A stretch of DNA of 64,000 bases, taken from the NCBI GenBank assembly GCA_025766275.1, contig JAFKAC010000095.1:159825-223824 (forward strand), in the 5' to 3' direction. Origin of the DNA: Lactarius indigo. Lineage: Eukaryota; Basidiomycota; Agaricomycetes; Russulales; Russulaceae. Within the stretch, counting starts at the first letter, position 1; each line of letters starts with the position of its first letter. Below the pieces are notes generated by a model, which did not search any database, was not told the origin of the DNA, and saw only the letters and a list, made by a program, of their open reading frames with translations. Position numbers and translations under genes: made by a program. Shown here in pieces: positions 39,471 through 52,671 of the stretch.

Positions 39471-41876
39471 TTATACCCGAGATTTGAGGACCACCATGGA
39501 GTGGCGGGTACCTTCGAGCGCCAGGGCACCCCCAATGCACTCGTTACACGCGCTTTGTGGTATATCGATCGGAGAGACACAAGGGATGGTAGGGAGACCC
39601 GACAGTGGGCAGGACCCAGGAATGCGTCGGATAAAGTCGGCATTCGTACAGGGACTCGGGTGCCGCGGGTAGAGCAGGAGTTCAACACCGCGCACCTTTC
39701 CAGAATATTTGACTTCAACGACCAAGATATCTGCGATGCCAGCGCCCTGGGTACTTCCAGCGAGACGAAGAGAAGTGTCGTGGTGGGCATCGCAAAAACG
39801 ACGAAATTCGGCCCAATCGGTAGCACTAACTTACCTGCTCACCACCAGTAAGTAATAAGTCGTTCGGGGGCTCATGCATGATTGTCCCTCCCTGTTTGAG
39901 GTAAATGCCTGCGGATTGAATAGCAAATATCTCAGGGGACGGGGAATCTGGCGGTGATAGGGTACTATACATCTCAACGCTGACAATCGTGCCGTCTTCG
40001 TCCGCAATGGGCACCTGGGACCCTGTCTTGTCAACGCTTGTGTGTGTACTTATTGATGGAGAAACCGTGGTCGCTGCGGTTGAGGTCGTGGCAACTGAAG
40101 TGGCTGATGTAGTCGTGGATTCGGATGCTGTTGAAAAACTCGAGATGGCAGACTGAGCTGACTTGGCGGAAGATACGGAGATTTTCTTCCTGGCTTTGCT
40201 GGACTGCATGGAATGAGCACTCAGTCTAGTTTTGACAAAACCAATGTATGGGGCCATAACTCACGTTAAAGTCCAAATCGGGCTCTACCTCAGAGTCCGT
40301 CATTGCCTCGGCGGTTTGGTCGATGGCAGGATCTGCCTGAGAAGACGTGAGGCAGGGTGCCGCTTCCAGTGCCTGCAGTCTTCCTGTCGGATCATGCTTG
40401 ACTTGTCCAGCCAAGAGTGGAAGTGGGAAGGGCGTCAAAGGGCGATTCTTCCGCCGAGGAATGCGCTTCCCGGGAGTCCGTCGGAAATCACGATCTTCCG
40501 CACGCGATGACGCAGCTCTGTACTGGTCAGTGAAAGAACTCGGAGACCTATCCGCCCGTGCATGCGAATTCAGCTGCCGTGCCGATGTCGATTTTTGAAC
40601 CGGTTTACTCGCGTCCCTTCCTGAGCGACTTTTAGAGGATTCCTCTTTATGGAGTCCCTCTAAGGGCTCCAAGAGTGATGCATCACCCACGCCGAGAGGA
40701 GGTGGGCAAGGCAGAGGTTCGAATGGTGGAGGAGACAGCGGAGGCGGGTACGCAGGGGGGGGACTAGGCGCGGGAGGTGTCACCTGTACCGTGGGAACAG
40801 TGAAGGACACGGAATCTTGAGGCGAAGGGGGGAGGGGAAACGTCAAGGAGAGTGGAGACATGTTGTGTCTCTGGGAAGGAGGGAGGGATGTACAGCAAGT
40901 GCCCGGACTTGGACCGGATGGGGAATGGATACCTCCACTTTCTGTCAGTGCATGGGCCGAGGGGGAGGAGAGTCTGGACCAGACGACCGCCTACTGGGAA
41001 GCACCGGTAGTGAGCGGGAACCCGTAAGATGCTTACGCGATTCGCCGTGGACTTGAATGGAAGTAGATCCGAGCGATGAATCGGGGAAGCGGGATAAAGC
41101 TAATGGAGCAGGTGCGACCTCGTCCTTACGGAAAGGGTCATCCTCTGGAGTAAATGAGCGGTCCTCGGGTGGTTGTGCAGCGTACGGGTGAGCATGGCCA
41201 TTATCTGAATAGGAATGATAAGAAAACGACGATGGGGCCTGAGAGGTGTTGGTTGACGAAGAGGGATGGGAATTGGGAGACACCAGCTTTGTGAGGGAGA
41301 TTTTTGTACGAAGCCTGGATATGGGTGACGCTTTGGATTGTCGCTGTATTTTTTAAGATAACAAGGGGGAACAGGGGGGAGACCGCCACGTTACTCAGAA
41401 AACGAATCGGAGAAGTCACTCACTAGATCTGTTCGAGAATCGGACCTAAGGGTATCATGTTGTTCTGCGATTGAGCACGAAGTCGGGACTACAGACGAGA
41501 TGCTAGAGAGATCCGGAGAAGTGTGAGCAAAGGCCGAGGAGAGTCGCGAGTTGGAGTGGGCTGTTCTCCCAGAGTTTGTGCCGAGAGAAATCGAGAGGCG
41601 AGATGGCGACAAAACACGCCGGTCAACATTATCGACGAGGTCGTCATCGTCGTCAAAAAGGAGCGTCGGGGATCAGAACCTGGCGGGTGGGGGGGACGAG
41701 GAGGACATTTGCGAAAAGTACGGTTAAAAAAGACCTTGTAAATGGAACTGGTGCTGAACGTCTTGGTGGGGGAGAGCAGGGACAAAGGACTCTGCGGGAC
41801 GGGACGGCAGAAAGAGCGACTTGACGGAACGAAGAAAAGAAAAGGGAGAGCGTCGGGTGGGCTTGGGGGTCGTCAT
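39471..41876 (-). CDS. Disordered Ser/Pro-rich hypothetical protein, multi-exon
   Basis: Probable start is ATG 41876 (Met-Thr-Thr-Pro-Lys-Pro-Thr-Arg-Arg). Recognisable exons lie around 41612-41400, 41283-40940, 40861-40260, 40240-39830 and 39725-39471. The sequence is mostly Ser/Pro/Asp-rich and probably unstructured. Only the last exon looks folded: Ala-Asp-Ile-Leu-Val-Val-Glu-Val-Lys-Tyr, Cys-Pro-Leu-Ser-Gly-Leu-Pro-Thr, Ser-Pro-Ile-Asp-Ile-Pro-Gln-Ser and Cys-Ile-Gly-Gly-Ala-Leu. I do not recognise the family. Exon borders and the final stop (39471) are approximate. Confidence 0.45.
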
Positions 41877-42708
41877 TTGAGAGATATGAATTCCATCCGG
41901 GTCATGTTGGGCAGCGCACGACTTAAATATATGCGATTGCGTTGATTTCCTTTTCAGATTCAGATTCTATATGACCTTATATAGACCGATCTGTCAAAGG
42001 ACGATCCAAATTTTATTAGACTTCTTCTCTCGTGACACCTCCCGGTCTCCGCGGCTTTCCTCGTTCTCGTTTCCATCCCGCTGACGTCCAATCCACTCCA
42101 TTCGACAACTCGTAGCCCAAGCGACGCAGATTTCTCCTCGATCCTCGACCCACTTAAGCCGCTGTGGAACATGAAACAGCAGTCGTACGATCCCTGCTTC
42201 TTTCCGCCTCGTTCCCGAAGGCGAAGGGGAAAAGAAGTGACCGAACGTGTCTCTTCGCTTCCGTTGGACCCGTTGATCTGTTCAGGCTGTTATTCGACTC
42301 CACACACAGCACTTCTCACACCGGGACAATCATATCATCTCTGACAGAGGCGCCTTCTGTGTCATAGAGAGACTTTTTTCATCTATCGTACGTACCCAGT
42401 CTTGAACTTCATTTTACTCTGTCAGTCATGTGGTGTCATGTGTGGACTGCTCGAAGCGCGCCACATGAATTAGTGGGCGAAGAAAAGTTATCGTACATTC
42501 CAACAGAGACTCGGATAGTTCAACTACTCTTATAGTAAAACATAGGCACGGAACAAGACAGAGGACTCATACAAAAACATGGGATCCGAAGAAGGGCAGG
42601 AGGAAAAAGACCGGTGTATCGCTTAGGAAAATAGAGTATGACAGGTTCGCTATTACAGCGGAGCTAATATACCTTTTTCTCGTATTTGATTGCCTACATG
42701 TTCAGCGC
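41877..42708. other. Intergenic
   Basis: The region lies upstream of the disordered-protein gene and downstream of the kinase gene. CT-rich patches occur near 42020-42150. No gene recognised. Confidence 0.4.
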
Positions 42709-45600
42709 TCAGCTCTCAGCGGCAGGGAGCCCATCAAATGTTCTGTCAGTCAGGGTAGGCACGGCAATCTCACCAAAACCAGAATTTTCCACTACTGGCC
42801 CTCTCCCCAAATATGATGACGGTCCAGGCCCAGATTCGCGCCGCTGCCTGCATGGTGTCGTCCTGTCGGCACCTCCGGGCTGTTCTAGTTGCTGTTGCGT
42901 AGCATTCTTCCTGCCTCGCCGACCACCTAGCCCTGCATAACACCCCGCAGGAGCTGCTTCTTCACTGTACTCTCTCCTTGCGAATACCGGCTGTAAGGCT
43001 ACGGCGAGCCTGGGACTTGGGTTCCGATTTGGCAGTGAGAATCCGATTCCCAGCCCGATACGCTGCACACCTCCGTCCCCGTCACCAAGTGCGAAAATTT
43101 CCTCTCGTGAAGTGGCAGTCTGCGGAAGGGGTGGTGGTGCGCGCAACAACGGGATCGTCGGCGATGGTGCAGATGGACTTGGAAGCTGTGGACGCGGTAG
43201 TAACACGTTCGAACGCGACTTGCGCAGGAGCGCACGCCCCTGCTCACGTAAACGCCTTGTCAGCGCTGTCAGCGAAGCGAAAGGTAAAGTGGGGGGATGA
43301 GCGTGGGCCTTTCTGCCTTCGAAATCGTGTTCATGCGAGGGTCCCATCTCGAGCGAGGCGGTGCTCCAGCGGAACGTCGTATCCACACGCCGCGAACTTG
43401 CTGTGTCTTCCCATCCACCTGTCTCTCTCTCCTCAGTTGGAACAGACGGTGGCGGCGAGCACCTGAAGGGGTCCTCATCTAGACCGTGCCAGGAAAGCTC
43501 TGGTGACTCCTGCTCCCCATTCCCGCGCGGATGAACTGCAACTTCCCTTTCCGCACCGGCACAGGAGCTACTACGCCAGCGCAGTAAGCGCGCCGGGAGG
43601 CGGGCTCGCGTGAGCCCCTGGGTAGCGTGTAGCTCCGGTTCGCTTGCGCGTGGCGTGATGAGGAGTGGAATGGGCAGCGCCAGTGCATCTTGTAAGCTGA
43701 TCTCTGGGGACCTGCTGGAGTCCTCGCTTTCCTCCCGGTCGTGCTCGTTCTCGCTAAGAAAAGTGCCAAATTCATCGATGCACAAGCCCGATCCAACGCC
43801 TGTGACACAGCCCGCCTCGCTCAAATGAGGGAGAAAAGACCGTTCCTCCTGATGCTGTTGCTGTGACCGCAATGTAGGCGTATCTCCTCCACTAAGAGTG
43901 CCGAGGAGTGACGGAGGTGATGGGTTACGTGGCCGGCCTGACGTCAACGGCGCTGTGTCTGTATGCGATAGAATGGCAGAGTAGCCCGAGGCGATCGTGA
44001 TGGCGCCCGGAGAGACGTGCCCTACTGGTCTGCCGATGCGCGCCGGCGTCCATAGAAGAGAACGCTCAATCTCCATCTCCGTTCCCAATGAGCTCAGAGA
44101 TGAATCAGGAGCGATGATGGTGCTAGGTATGTCCGTAGGCACTTCAGACGATAGGTTTGGTGTGGGTAGTGTGATCGGGATGTCTGGACCTTGTGCCAAT
44201 GAGATGTCATCCCAATCACTATGTTCACGACATCAGCACCCTTGTGGTCAACGGGACAATCGTATTGACACACATGTCCGCGAACCATTCGAATGCTTTA
44301 ATCTGACCGATGGTAGGTCTCTTGGAAGGACTGCGGTCGAGACACTGAAGAAACGATGGCACTTTTGAGTACCCATTTCCCCACCTCAACTAGAGCCTCA
44401 CCCTCGTGATCAAGTGTTCGACAGCTGTGTCGGCGACCTCTAACGGGGCGATTGGTGATAAGGAAGAGCTCGTAATGCAATCTCGGATAAAATCAGGGCG
44501 CTCTTCTTTGCCTTGGTACCACGGTTGCTACACCAGGCCGGGCATGACGTCAACTCATAATGAGGGGGTGTGCATCAAACATACCCGTCCAGTAATCATC
44601 CATATCAGTACAGCACCGAACGCCCAGCAGTCTACCTCGGGTCCTATATGCTGTCCTAGGAGCAATTCAGGAGCCATGCACCACTCCCGTGGACTCGTGT
44701 GAGCCACCTTGTCTTTCCTCGACAGACCTTGCGACACTCTGACGTGTGGCGCGCACGATGGAATGCTCGAAGCCACTAATGCAAACGTGCCCATTTACGC
44801 GAAAAAGGATTGCCGATGGCCGGATATCGCTGTGTATGACGCCGGCATTGTGTATAAACGTAATTCCTGATGCCTACCCAGGCTCAGCGCTGACACCAGC
44901 AAGGACAGCGAAAAAATAGCCCACAATTTCGCATGCCCACCGCTTCGTGCGTATATTGTCTACAGGTCCCTCAGCTTGTATGAGCTCCATCAGTTCCCGC
45001 CTCCGCAATGCTCCAGTACGATGAACAGCGTCTGCTCGTCATCCCAGAAGCGTGATGCCCGTTGGACGTATGGGTTCTCTCCACGACCTTGCATGCAGAG
45101 CACCTCCAGCGCCGCGCGTTCAGCGAGCCCGGCTCGGGACAACGGCAGGCGGTACGTGCGGATCGCATATAGAGCGTGGCGAAAGGTAGATTTCCTGGTG
45201 GATGACGCGCAGCCAGAGGCGACTGCCAGAGAAAGGTGGGAGGTCTGCGTGCGATGCAATGTCCGCAGGATAGTATAAGATTCTTGAGGTACGGTGGAAA
45301 GAGATGGTGGTGCAGAACCCGATGGGAGGTCCAGGAAAGCCCCCAAAGTATCTTCTTGAACCAGAGAGGGATGCGGACTGGAATCCACCATAGGGCCAAA
45401 AGGGAGGGTAGGGAGGGTAGGAGCGACGGACGAACTGACGAGAACGGAAGATGTCTTTGGTTTTGGCGAGATGACCATAACCTCCTAGAATATATACTGA
45501 GCATAGACGAGACCGAATCTAGAATGTGCGTACCTCAACCTCATCATCCTCCCACTCGGAATCAACGTCTCTGATATTGGTCAGTTGCTTGAACAATATT
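42709..45600 (-). CDS. Protein kinase-like protein with degenerate catalytic motifs
   Basis: The N-terminal exons start uncertainly near 45600 and include Asp-Val-Asp-Ser-Glu-Trp-Glu-Asp-Asp. The kinase fold runs ~45260-44280: Tyr-Ala-Ile-Arg (beta-3, usual Lys replaced by Arg), an Ala-Glu-Arg-Ala-Ala-Leu-Glu helix C, a Phe-Ile-Val-Leu-Glu-His-Cys hinge, Val-Ile-His-Ser-Asp-Ile-Arg-Pro-Ser-Ala (catalytic loop; Asp kept, the metal-binding Asn is Ala), Ile-Ser-Gly-Phe-Glu in place of Asp-Phe-Gly, Met-Ala-Pro-Glu-Leu, Asp-Cys-Trp-Ala-Phe-Gly and Ser-Lys-Arg-Pro-Thr. Then comes a ~490-residue Ser/Pro-rich tail in one exon (44199-42709). It looks like a pseudokinase or an atypical kinase. A frame change between the activation segment and Ala-Pro-Glu is an unplaced intron or an indel. 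Confidence 0.65.
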
Positions 45601-48600
45601 AGCGTTTCGTATCTTCATATCTAAAGTCCACACCTCAACGTAGTAGCTAGTCTCGGCCCTACTTGATACACGCTAGCATCCTTGACAGACTTTTGAATCA
45701 TGTCCGTTGTATCTGCGTGGCCCTGGAGGGTATCGTCCGCGCACCGCAAGATCAAGGAACGTGGAAAAAGATGCCTGGAAGGATGATCAGGATCACGCCG
45801 TATGCCACATGGAAATACATACGGAGAAAGGTACTGTGTCGAAAATATCCGCACTTAAGACGGGCGGTGTGTCTGGATATGTTTGGGAGGGGGGTGTCAC
45901 GGATCCACACTCAGAATGTTGGGGAGAGGGAGGCGAATTGGTCTCAAACGAGCTTAACGGTTGACATATGCTTTCAACTGAGAACAGACCTACCGGCGAC
46001 GCTTGAAGGACCATAGACCTACGAGAGCCCGGAATCATGAAAGGCATTACTCTAACGGAAGAACTGGAGAAAAGAGACGAGACGAGAGTGTTGGTTTCGT
46101 TCGGATTCAATGCGAGTAATGCAAGCGGCGGTTGGATTCCATTGCATCATCGTTCAGTAAGTGAAATGCAACCAGAAATGCTGTCTCGAGTGTGCTGTAG
46201 TATTGTTGACAAGATCGCAGAGCATGAGATCGGCATGAGATTTTATCTTCGGTGGGACCGCAACTACATAGCGGACCATTGCCAGCGGGGGAGACATAAC
46301 TAAGTATCGGGAGAAAACAACGAGCACTATCGTTAATTATCTAAGACCCTTCCATGCTTGACAGATCGGCGGCAAAGGCCTGTTCCCTGGTCGGACGTGG
46401 TCAACGGCGCAACTTTTACTGGGATCGGAGAACTGTTGCTCTACCAGCTACTGGTGGGAAGTGCAAGCAGGGAACTAGGCATAAAACTGAGAGGTGTAGG
46501 GCAATCTTTACGTAGACTGGGAGAGATGAGACGAGAAAGCAATGGGCATGGTCTGGGGTGCAAATGCGACGGATTCCGGTGAGGACGGAACGTATCAGAA
46601 CAGAACAATGCAACGAATGTAATTCAGCGATCGTCGTCCCAGGTGACAGTGCGGGTCCGATATGCCATCACACTGAGGAAGATGACACGATTCGGGTCTG
46701 ACATACAAGGTCCAGCTGGATCCACCATAAAGCGAGAATGTCCTCCTGGGGTTCAGGCAATGTCTCTGTCATTTTGAGTCGCGCGTCTTGCTCTACACCA
46801 TGTTTCCACGCCTCTGGAGCGAGAACGAGAAATCCATCGGCGAATCAACAACCCCACAATGTTATTTTTCCCGAAAGAAGCTGTCACCCTGCACAGGGAT
46901 AAGTCGAACTGGCATGCCATACCTGAGAACTGGTACTCATCGCGGAACTACGTGTGCATGGTAACCCGAGCGCAATGCAACTTGGCTGTGAAGCAGCGAA
47001 GCTGCAAGCACGATCTACGCGAGAATCCCAGCCCGCCTACGTGAATATGCTGGTGCAAATGAAACCGATTGCTCGCTGGGTGGTAACACAGAACGAGATC
47101 GATCAAATTTCTTAGACCAAGCTTCAAATACATTGCGTGTCCCACCGCCGCTTCAAATGCTCCGGGGCTATGCCATGTGACAGCAGAGCGGGTCAACTGT
47201 AGGATTGCATCCGAGTCTGAGGTACTTTCTGAGGTCACCTCTTCGAAAATTTCGAATTTTCTCGAAAATGAACTCAAAGCCAGGAATGGTCATCAGAGTT
47301 TGATTCATGTGCTTCTTCTAGGAAATAGAACACTTATGGTAACATCCCGGGCCTAGGCTCTCGAGCCAATTGCTGAATGGAGGTGTCCGCTTCGTTTTTC
47401 ACCCTACTCGAGCCATTCGTAACCTAACTCGAGAGACAACGGAATGCAACGTGTTAGATACATGGCCCTAAAGTGCAAAGATGAGCCACTGCAACGAAGA
47501 TTCCAAAAGATTGTAAAGCAGAATATTATGTGACTGTCCTTGTGACTGTCTTGCGGGATAATGGTAGGAGCATGTATGACCCACACAGATACAAATGGAT
47601 GAGCACAAAAATGTGGTTTACCCAATATAATGGGGTAAAAACATCGGGATACGATGCCGTAGAGAGACTGGTTAGGCCATACTTCCTCCGTCCTCTCGAC
47701 GTAGAGCGCTTGCGCACTGGTAAAAAAAAAAAAAAACTGTACCGCGACCCAAACTACTGGTCGTATCCCCATGCCCAAGGTCGCCAAACTTCATATGTGC
47801 CGCCCAATTCCAATCTCAGAAACCAGGTCACGTTGACCCAAATTATCGATGAGACGGCGTAAACGCGGACAGATCAGAAAGGGCCTATCCAGTTGAGCTA
47901 CCAGCCGGAGTCCAGCGGACCAGAGACTCGATATAGCACAAGGAAGAAAGTGAAAGTAGTATCCCAAAGGCCATGTGTGAAGGTACTCATAGGCTGATCC
48001 GAGAATCCCAGTGACAGTAGTCGAGAACAACCCAGTCTAGGAAATGAGAAGGTAAGAACGCAGAAATAAAAATAGCCACGAACAGCGCCCAAACCTAAGC
48101 TCTGCGCGAGAAGTCAGATCGGACAGATGCGAGGGAATAATGCCACTGTTCGAATCGTGGTTTGGATCTACAAAAAAATTCACTACGATCGAAGAGAGGA
48201 GAGACAGCCGAGCCGAGCCAGCTCCTATACATGAGGCATGTCCTGCCCATACTGAGGTCCCAAAACTGCAGTCAACAAATAGGTAACTTGGGTCACCAGA
48301 TAGAGGACCACAGACAACAGACGGTGATGCAAGGCGGGACGGGGACCTTTTTGGAAAATTAACAGAAACTGCAGCAGAGCAAGAAGGAGACCGGTGACTC
48401 GCTCAACTGCAAGCTCATCGAGGCAATTCAGTCTGCCCATTCCCAAACTCTGGTCCGTATGTCGCGAGATTGCTCTACGAGTTTGACAAGTAGACGATTT
48501 TCTTACCTCAAGACACGAACAAGCCAGTCTTGAATCAACCAAATCATTAGCCCGTGCGCCGCACGATTTCCTAGTACGCTGCTCGCGACAAATACTACCA

Positions 48601-48640
48601 TGAAGTACTACACTACTTGAGTTTGTCCTCAACACATCCG
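45601..48640. other. Gene-poor stretch
   Basis: No domain recognised on either strand. A minus frame at 46948-47277 (with an Ala-Met-Tyr-Leu-Lys-Leu-Gly-Leu-Arg-Asn-Leu segment) looks coding-like but is isolated. An A14 run lies at ~47721-47734. Several Leu-rich frames at 48.2-48.6 kb are unconvincing. Confidence 0.4.
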
Positions 48641-48749
48641 CCTATTGTCTTCTTTTGTAATTTCATGTCATGAGACATCCGGTCCTCTAGTAACTCAGGA
48701 TTCAGGTCCAATGTAGGATATCCAACACTAGACTTGAATCACTGAGGAT

Positions 48750-50235
48750 CCCTCCTAGCTTTACCACCCCAATCAAAGTCAACCGATACCACAGTAAATC
48801 GCCCACCAAAAAGTCGTTTGTAACCAAGAGTCGACGGTGCGTGACCTACTTTGGTGCAAAAGTCATGCAGTTTGATCAAGCACCGTTACACAAACCTTAT
48901 GAAGATGAGTGAGTAGTCGCCAAGCAAGCGTGGGTACTTGGAAAGACAGCCAGATATGCTATCGGTCGGGACGGGCACAGCAAGGGAGTTATTCAGGAGT
49001 TTCTAGGCGTACATATACTGCTGTAAATGCTGAATATAGCCACGACCACCAGAAGTGACACAGTGGGAGGGGAATGCTGGGGTCAGATTAACGGGCCTGA
49101 AGCGATGGCTGATCGCCGAGATAGCATAGAACCCGATATTGCAAGCCAGACATGTCACGCCATATCGAGTCGAAAAATAAAAGTATATGGCTCACCGACA
49201 ATTGTCAGACCCAAGCAAGGCCCTCTATCGGAGATATAGCTGCCAGGCCTCATCCACTTTCATTTATATTGCATTCAGATACGTAATGTGACCCACGAGC
49301 TTTACTTGGGGAAGTCAGCGTACGTTGTCAGGGTGCTTCGGAACTTGACAACTATCAAACATGTGCCATTCGCCGCAATATTGCGATCCATCTGATCTAA
49401 TGGGACCCATGATGTTACCTACCGGGATCTGGGGAATTGGGGTGCTTCGACGTGAAGTGAAGGTTTACGGAAGGGTAACGCAGACCCACGCTCGCCCGTT
49501 CTTCTGCATCAGTGAATTCAGTCGCCTTCATAATGAAATCACCTACCTTCTACGGCTTGGGTACATAAATATCAACGTGCCCGGAACGTTGTCACTACCA
49601 TCAATAATATCCAGAATGTGAACAAAACCAGAGTAGAGAAGCGGAATTGGTGGTTATGGACAATCCTCTCAGATCCTCTCAGAGGAATTTAGTTAATAAA
49701 CCTTGTAATTTGTTGACCTTGCAAAGGACGACGTGCTTCAGTGGCAAGTTCAGTACATTTGAGGCATAAAAACCATGTTCTGGCACAGAAGCAGAGCATT
49801 TGTAGTAAACAACAATGAGGGACGGGGGGTAGATGAGCGACGGCAAAGAGGCGAGTGTGAAAAAGTGGACCATCCGGGAAATAGATACGGATGAACTCGG
49901 GATGGAGTGACATTCCTTTGGCCGATCCGACCATATTTCGTTGATGCGCCGCATTGGATTCATCTTAATACCCTCTTTGACCTGCAAGTTCTGAGTGGCA
50001 CCGTTATGCGGTGTGGAGTCTGTCAACCTAGGAGAGGTTGGTCCAAGTGCCAGTAAGAACAATAACGAATCTTCAGAGTCAGATTTAAGAAGAACCAATT
50101 GCATGGCACAGATGCGGCGAGCGCAGTATCCGTAGAAGTACTCTCTGCGAGTCTCGGGCAACCTTCTTTGAAAATGACAACTTTTAGAATGGCATCCGTG
50201 CCCTCAATGAAGCACCACGGTTCGTAATCAGCCAT
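48750..50235 (-). pseudogene. Possible decayed Crinkler-like gene (N-terminal domain and kinase-like fragment)
   Basis: ATG 50235 opens Met-Ala-Asp-Tyr-Glu-Pro-Trp-Cys-Phe-Ile-Glu-Gly. After a one-base frame change it continues through Gln-Leu-Val-Leu-Leu-Lys-Ser-Asp and Met-Asn-Pro-Met-Arg-Arg-Ile-Asn-Glu-Ile-Trp, which has the shape of the ubiquitin-like Crinkler (CRN) N-terminal domain common in basidiomycetes. Further along the same strand (48960-48760) is a fragment with Gly-His-Ala-Pro-Ser-Thr-Leu-Gly-Tyr and Phe-Gly-Gly-Arg-Phe-Thr-Val-Val-Ser-Val-Asp-Phe, like the hinge of kinase-type C-terminal domains. The two may belong to one eroded gene. The evidence is weak and it is not an intact effector. 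Confidence 0.3.
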
Positions 50236-50692
50236 CGAAATGTAGAAATGTAGGAGAAAGGCTGGTGCGCGCTCGACCCTTAGATGGACTGCGCAAAGAA
50301 CGCCGGACTCGGTGGGGACCCAGTAGCGGAACCGGGCTCTGGTGTGAGTGACAGTTGTCCCTTCTAATCAGCTCTCTTGCAGCACTAGACCCAGGAGGAC
50401 GTGGCACTGAAGAGACTTGGGTAGGACAGTACAGAGGTTATACTGATCACATAAACACACTCTTGTATTGTCATACACGTCAAGTCCTTATCCTCTAGAC
50501 TACACGAGGGCTGTCAAGCCCGAGCCCGCTGTTCTTCCCCATATTTCAATGGAGACCGGTCTCATTTGAGGCAGTAAGACCTCTGCTAGCCGGGAACTTA
50601 TACATCAGTATTTGGATCGTCGCTTCTAGCTTAGGACCAAATTGTTTGCTTTTGCAACGTATCTATAGACAGTGACGGTATTTTGAGCAATG

Positions 50693-52671
50693 TTACAGCA
50701 ACACCTTGGTGAAATCGATGCACATGCGCTTAACGTTCCGCTCCCGCGCGACTGTCTCGACCATCTCCCGCGAGATCGCTATCGTCATCGCGTCGCCCTC
50801 ACCCTCTCTTCGGACGAGCAGCCCGCACTCATTCAGCGCAAACGCAGCGTCTTCGACGCGTAAGTTCGTAGCACGTGCCAGTTCAGCAAGTGTACAGCGT
50901 GCCACGACATGCACTGCCGCGCTCCCGTCTGGAGCGGACACTGTCTCGTACGTCCTCTGCAAGTGCGCCGCAGGACCCGCTCCGGTCCCGAGGATATCGT
51001 GCGCTGCAGGAGACGCACTTCCACCTTCTGGCGAGCTAGGTGCCGCGGACTCGCCGTCCCAGCCCTTGGTGCGCTTGGCCCGTTTCTGCGGTGAATGTAA
51101 CATCGTGTCAACTTCCATACGGAGGTGCGAGAGGTCTGGTAGGTGGCCGACGGTCTTGATCGGCGGCAGGTCGGGAGGAAGTGTGGATAGGAGTTGGCTT
51201 TTAATGTTGGAAGAATAAGAGTCGAATGGTGGGAGGACAGAGGCCGAGAGCATACCGAAGGAAACGGATGATGGTGGAGACCCAGTATGCTAGATAGCTG
51301 CGCAAGCCGAGATCGGAGAGAGGACGTTCGGGGGTGCCAATCCGACCAGTACGGCGAGAGAGTTCATAGCCTAAGTGGCATGTAGGTCAAATAGCGAAAG
51401 ACAGGAAGAGAATATCGCTTACTGAACTCAATCAAGAGCATCCCATAACCCTTCTTCTGATACGGGGGGAGAACCACGATGCACGCGAGGTTATAGTCGT
51501 CATATGATATCTTTTCCTGCCAAAGAGCTGGAATGACGTTTGAATGAATCAATAAGTTACTTACCTTAGAGAAGAACCCAAGAACATGATCTCTTTGTGA
51601 GTCGGCATCAGTAAATATATAGAATAGGACTACCCAGACATGTTGAGCGGGACACTCTCGAACAGATTTGCGAGTTACACTCTTACAATTATCACAATCG
51701 AAAAACAGCGTCTTGATGTCGATGAACAGCTTTCCAAATAACGAGAGATTCTGACAATATAGCTGGACTCCCTGTATGAAAAGGAAGTCGCAGTTTCGTA
51801 GCGATAATTGCTTACTTTTTCCTTTGAACCGTCCACCTCCCAGATCGTGTGTGCACCTCGCTGGTATACTTTCCTACCCGGCGGATGCTTAAGCGTGCAC
51901 TTCCTCTGCGTCGGGATTTAAAAGTCAGTATGCGTCTCCTCCATAAGCCAAACGAGCGGGGACTGGATCGCACCATATGCACCTCCCACGATGTGCCATC
52001 GGCCATGTACTTGAAACACCGGTCGCATACCCACAGAATACCGCCCGGGTTTTCTCGGTTGACTGCGCCCGCGAAGAGGTCCATCGTGCGTCCATGTCCG
52101 ATGACGTCTTCGCCTTCCCCGTCCGTGAGCGGGTACGGGGAGAAGTACCTACGGCAGGGCGACGCGAGGGCCTGTTAGTTCCAAAAGCCCGCGAGCTTCC
52201 AAGAGACAGTGATGAAGAAGTGAGGTTGGAAGGGCCCACAAAACTCTTACCAGGTTTTGATCTGCCAGGACCCAAAGTTGACCTTGTCAAAGTTCCGCCG
52301 TGCTGAAGCCGTCGTGGGCAGGACTGGGGGCTGCGTTGCGTCTCGGTCATGCGCGTTGGTGGGCGATTCCATGCGTCGCCGCTTGCGTGTGGCCGTGCCG
52401 TTCGCACGGGGCGGCGAGTTCGCGTCACAACCTGGGGATGCCGCATTCCGCGGTGGGGTGCATGCTCGGACGTTGTCTGCTGGGACCCACTCGTCCATGC
52501 GCTTGTCGGTACCTATGTAGTGAACAAAGACCTCATTCTGTCGTCGGTCGAGAACGTGGGCTTTTCCTGTGCTCATTTTCGTCTTGGGTGGGTATTCGGA
52601 GTGGTACAGGACGATGACTTACGGTCAATGCTCCCAATTTTGGTCACGTTGTGCATTACAGCAAGACTCAT
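50693..52671 (-). CDS. ESA1-like: MYST-family histone acetyltransferase (Esa1/KAT5-8 type)
   Basis: Splicing from ATG 52671 gives a chromo-barrel domain ([14 protein letters not shown]), a charged linker, Trp-Tyr-Phe-Ser-Pro-Tyr-Pro, a C2HC finger (Cys-Asp-Arg-Cys...His-Met...Lys-Cys), then the catalytic domain. [13 protein letters not shown] (catalytic Cys), Gln-Lys-Lys-Gly-Tyr-Gly (acetyl-CoA loop) and [10 protein letters not shown] (catalytic Glu) are all present. The C terminus carries a ~90-residue Ser/Ala/Pro-rich insertion before the final helices, ending at 50693. It acetylates histone H4 and H2A in NuA4-type complexes. The frame is continuous. It lies head-to-tail with eL19. Confidence 0.88.

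Noticed and set aside
40705..40720. GGTTCGAAT, like a tRNA B box
   Set aside because: It lies inside a Pro-rich coding stretch, with no A box or cloverleaf around it.
42978..43466. Plus-strand frame opposite the pseudokinase tail
   Set aside because: Antisense shadow of a long Ser/Pro-rich exon.
47870..47935. tRNA-like stretch (complement contains GGTAGCTCAACTGG)
   Set aside because: The D-stem partner, anticodon arm and T-loop consensus are absent.
50706..51218. Plus-strand frame opposite the MYST gene
   Set aside because: It is an antisense shadow of the GC-rich C-terminal exon.
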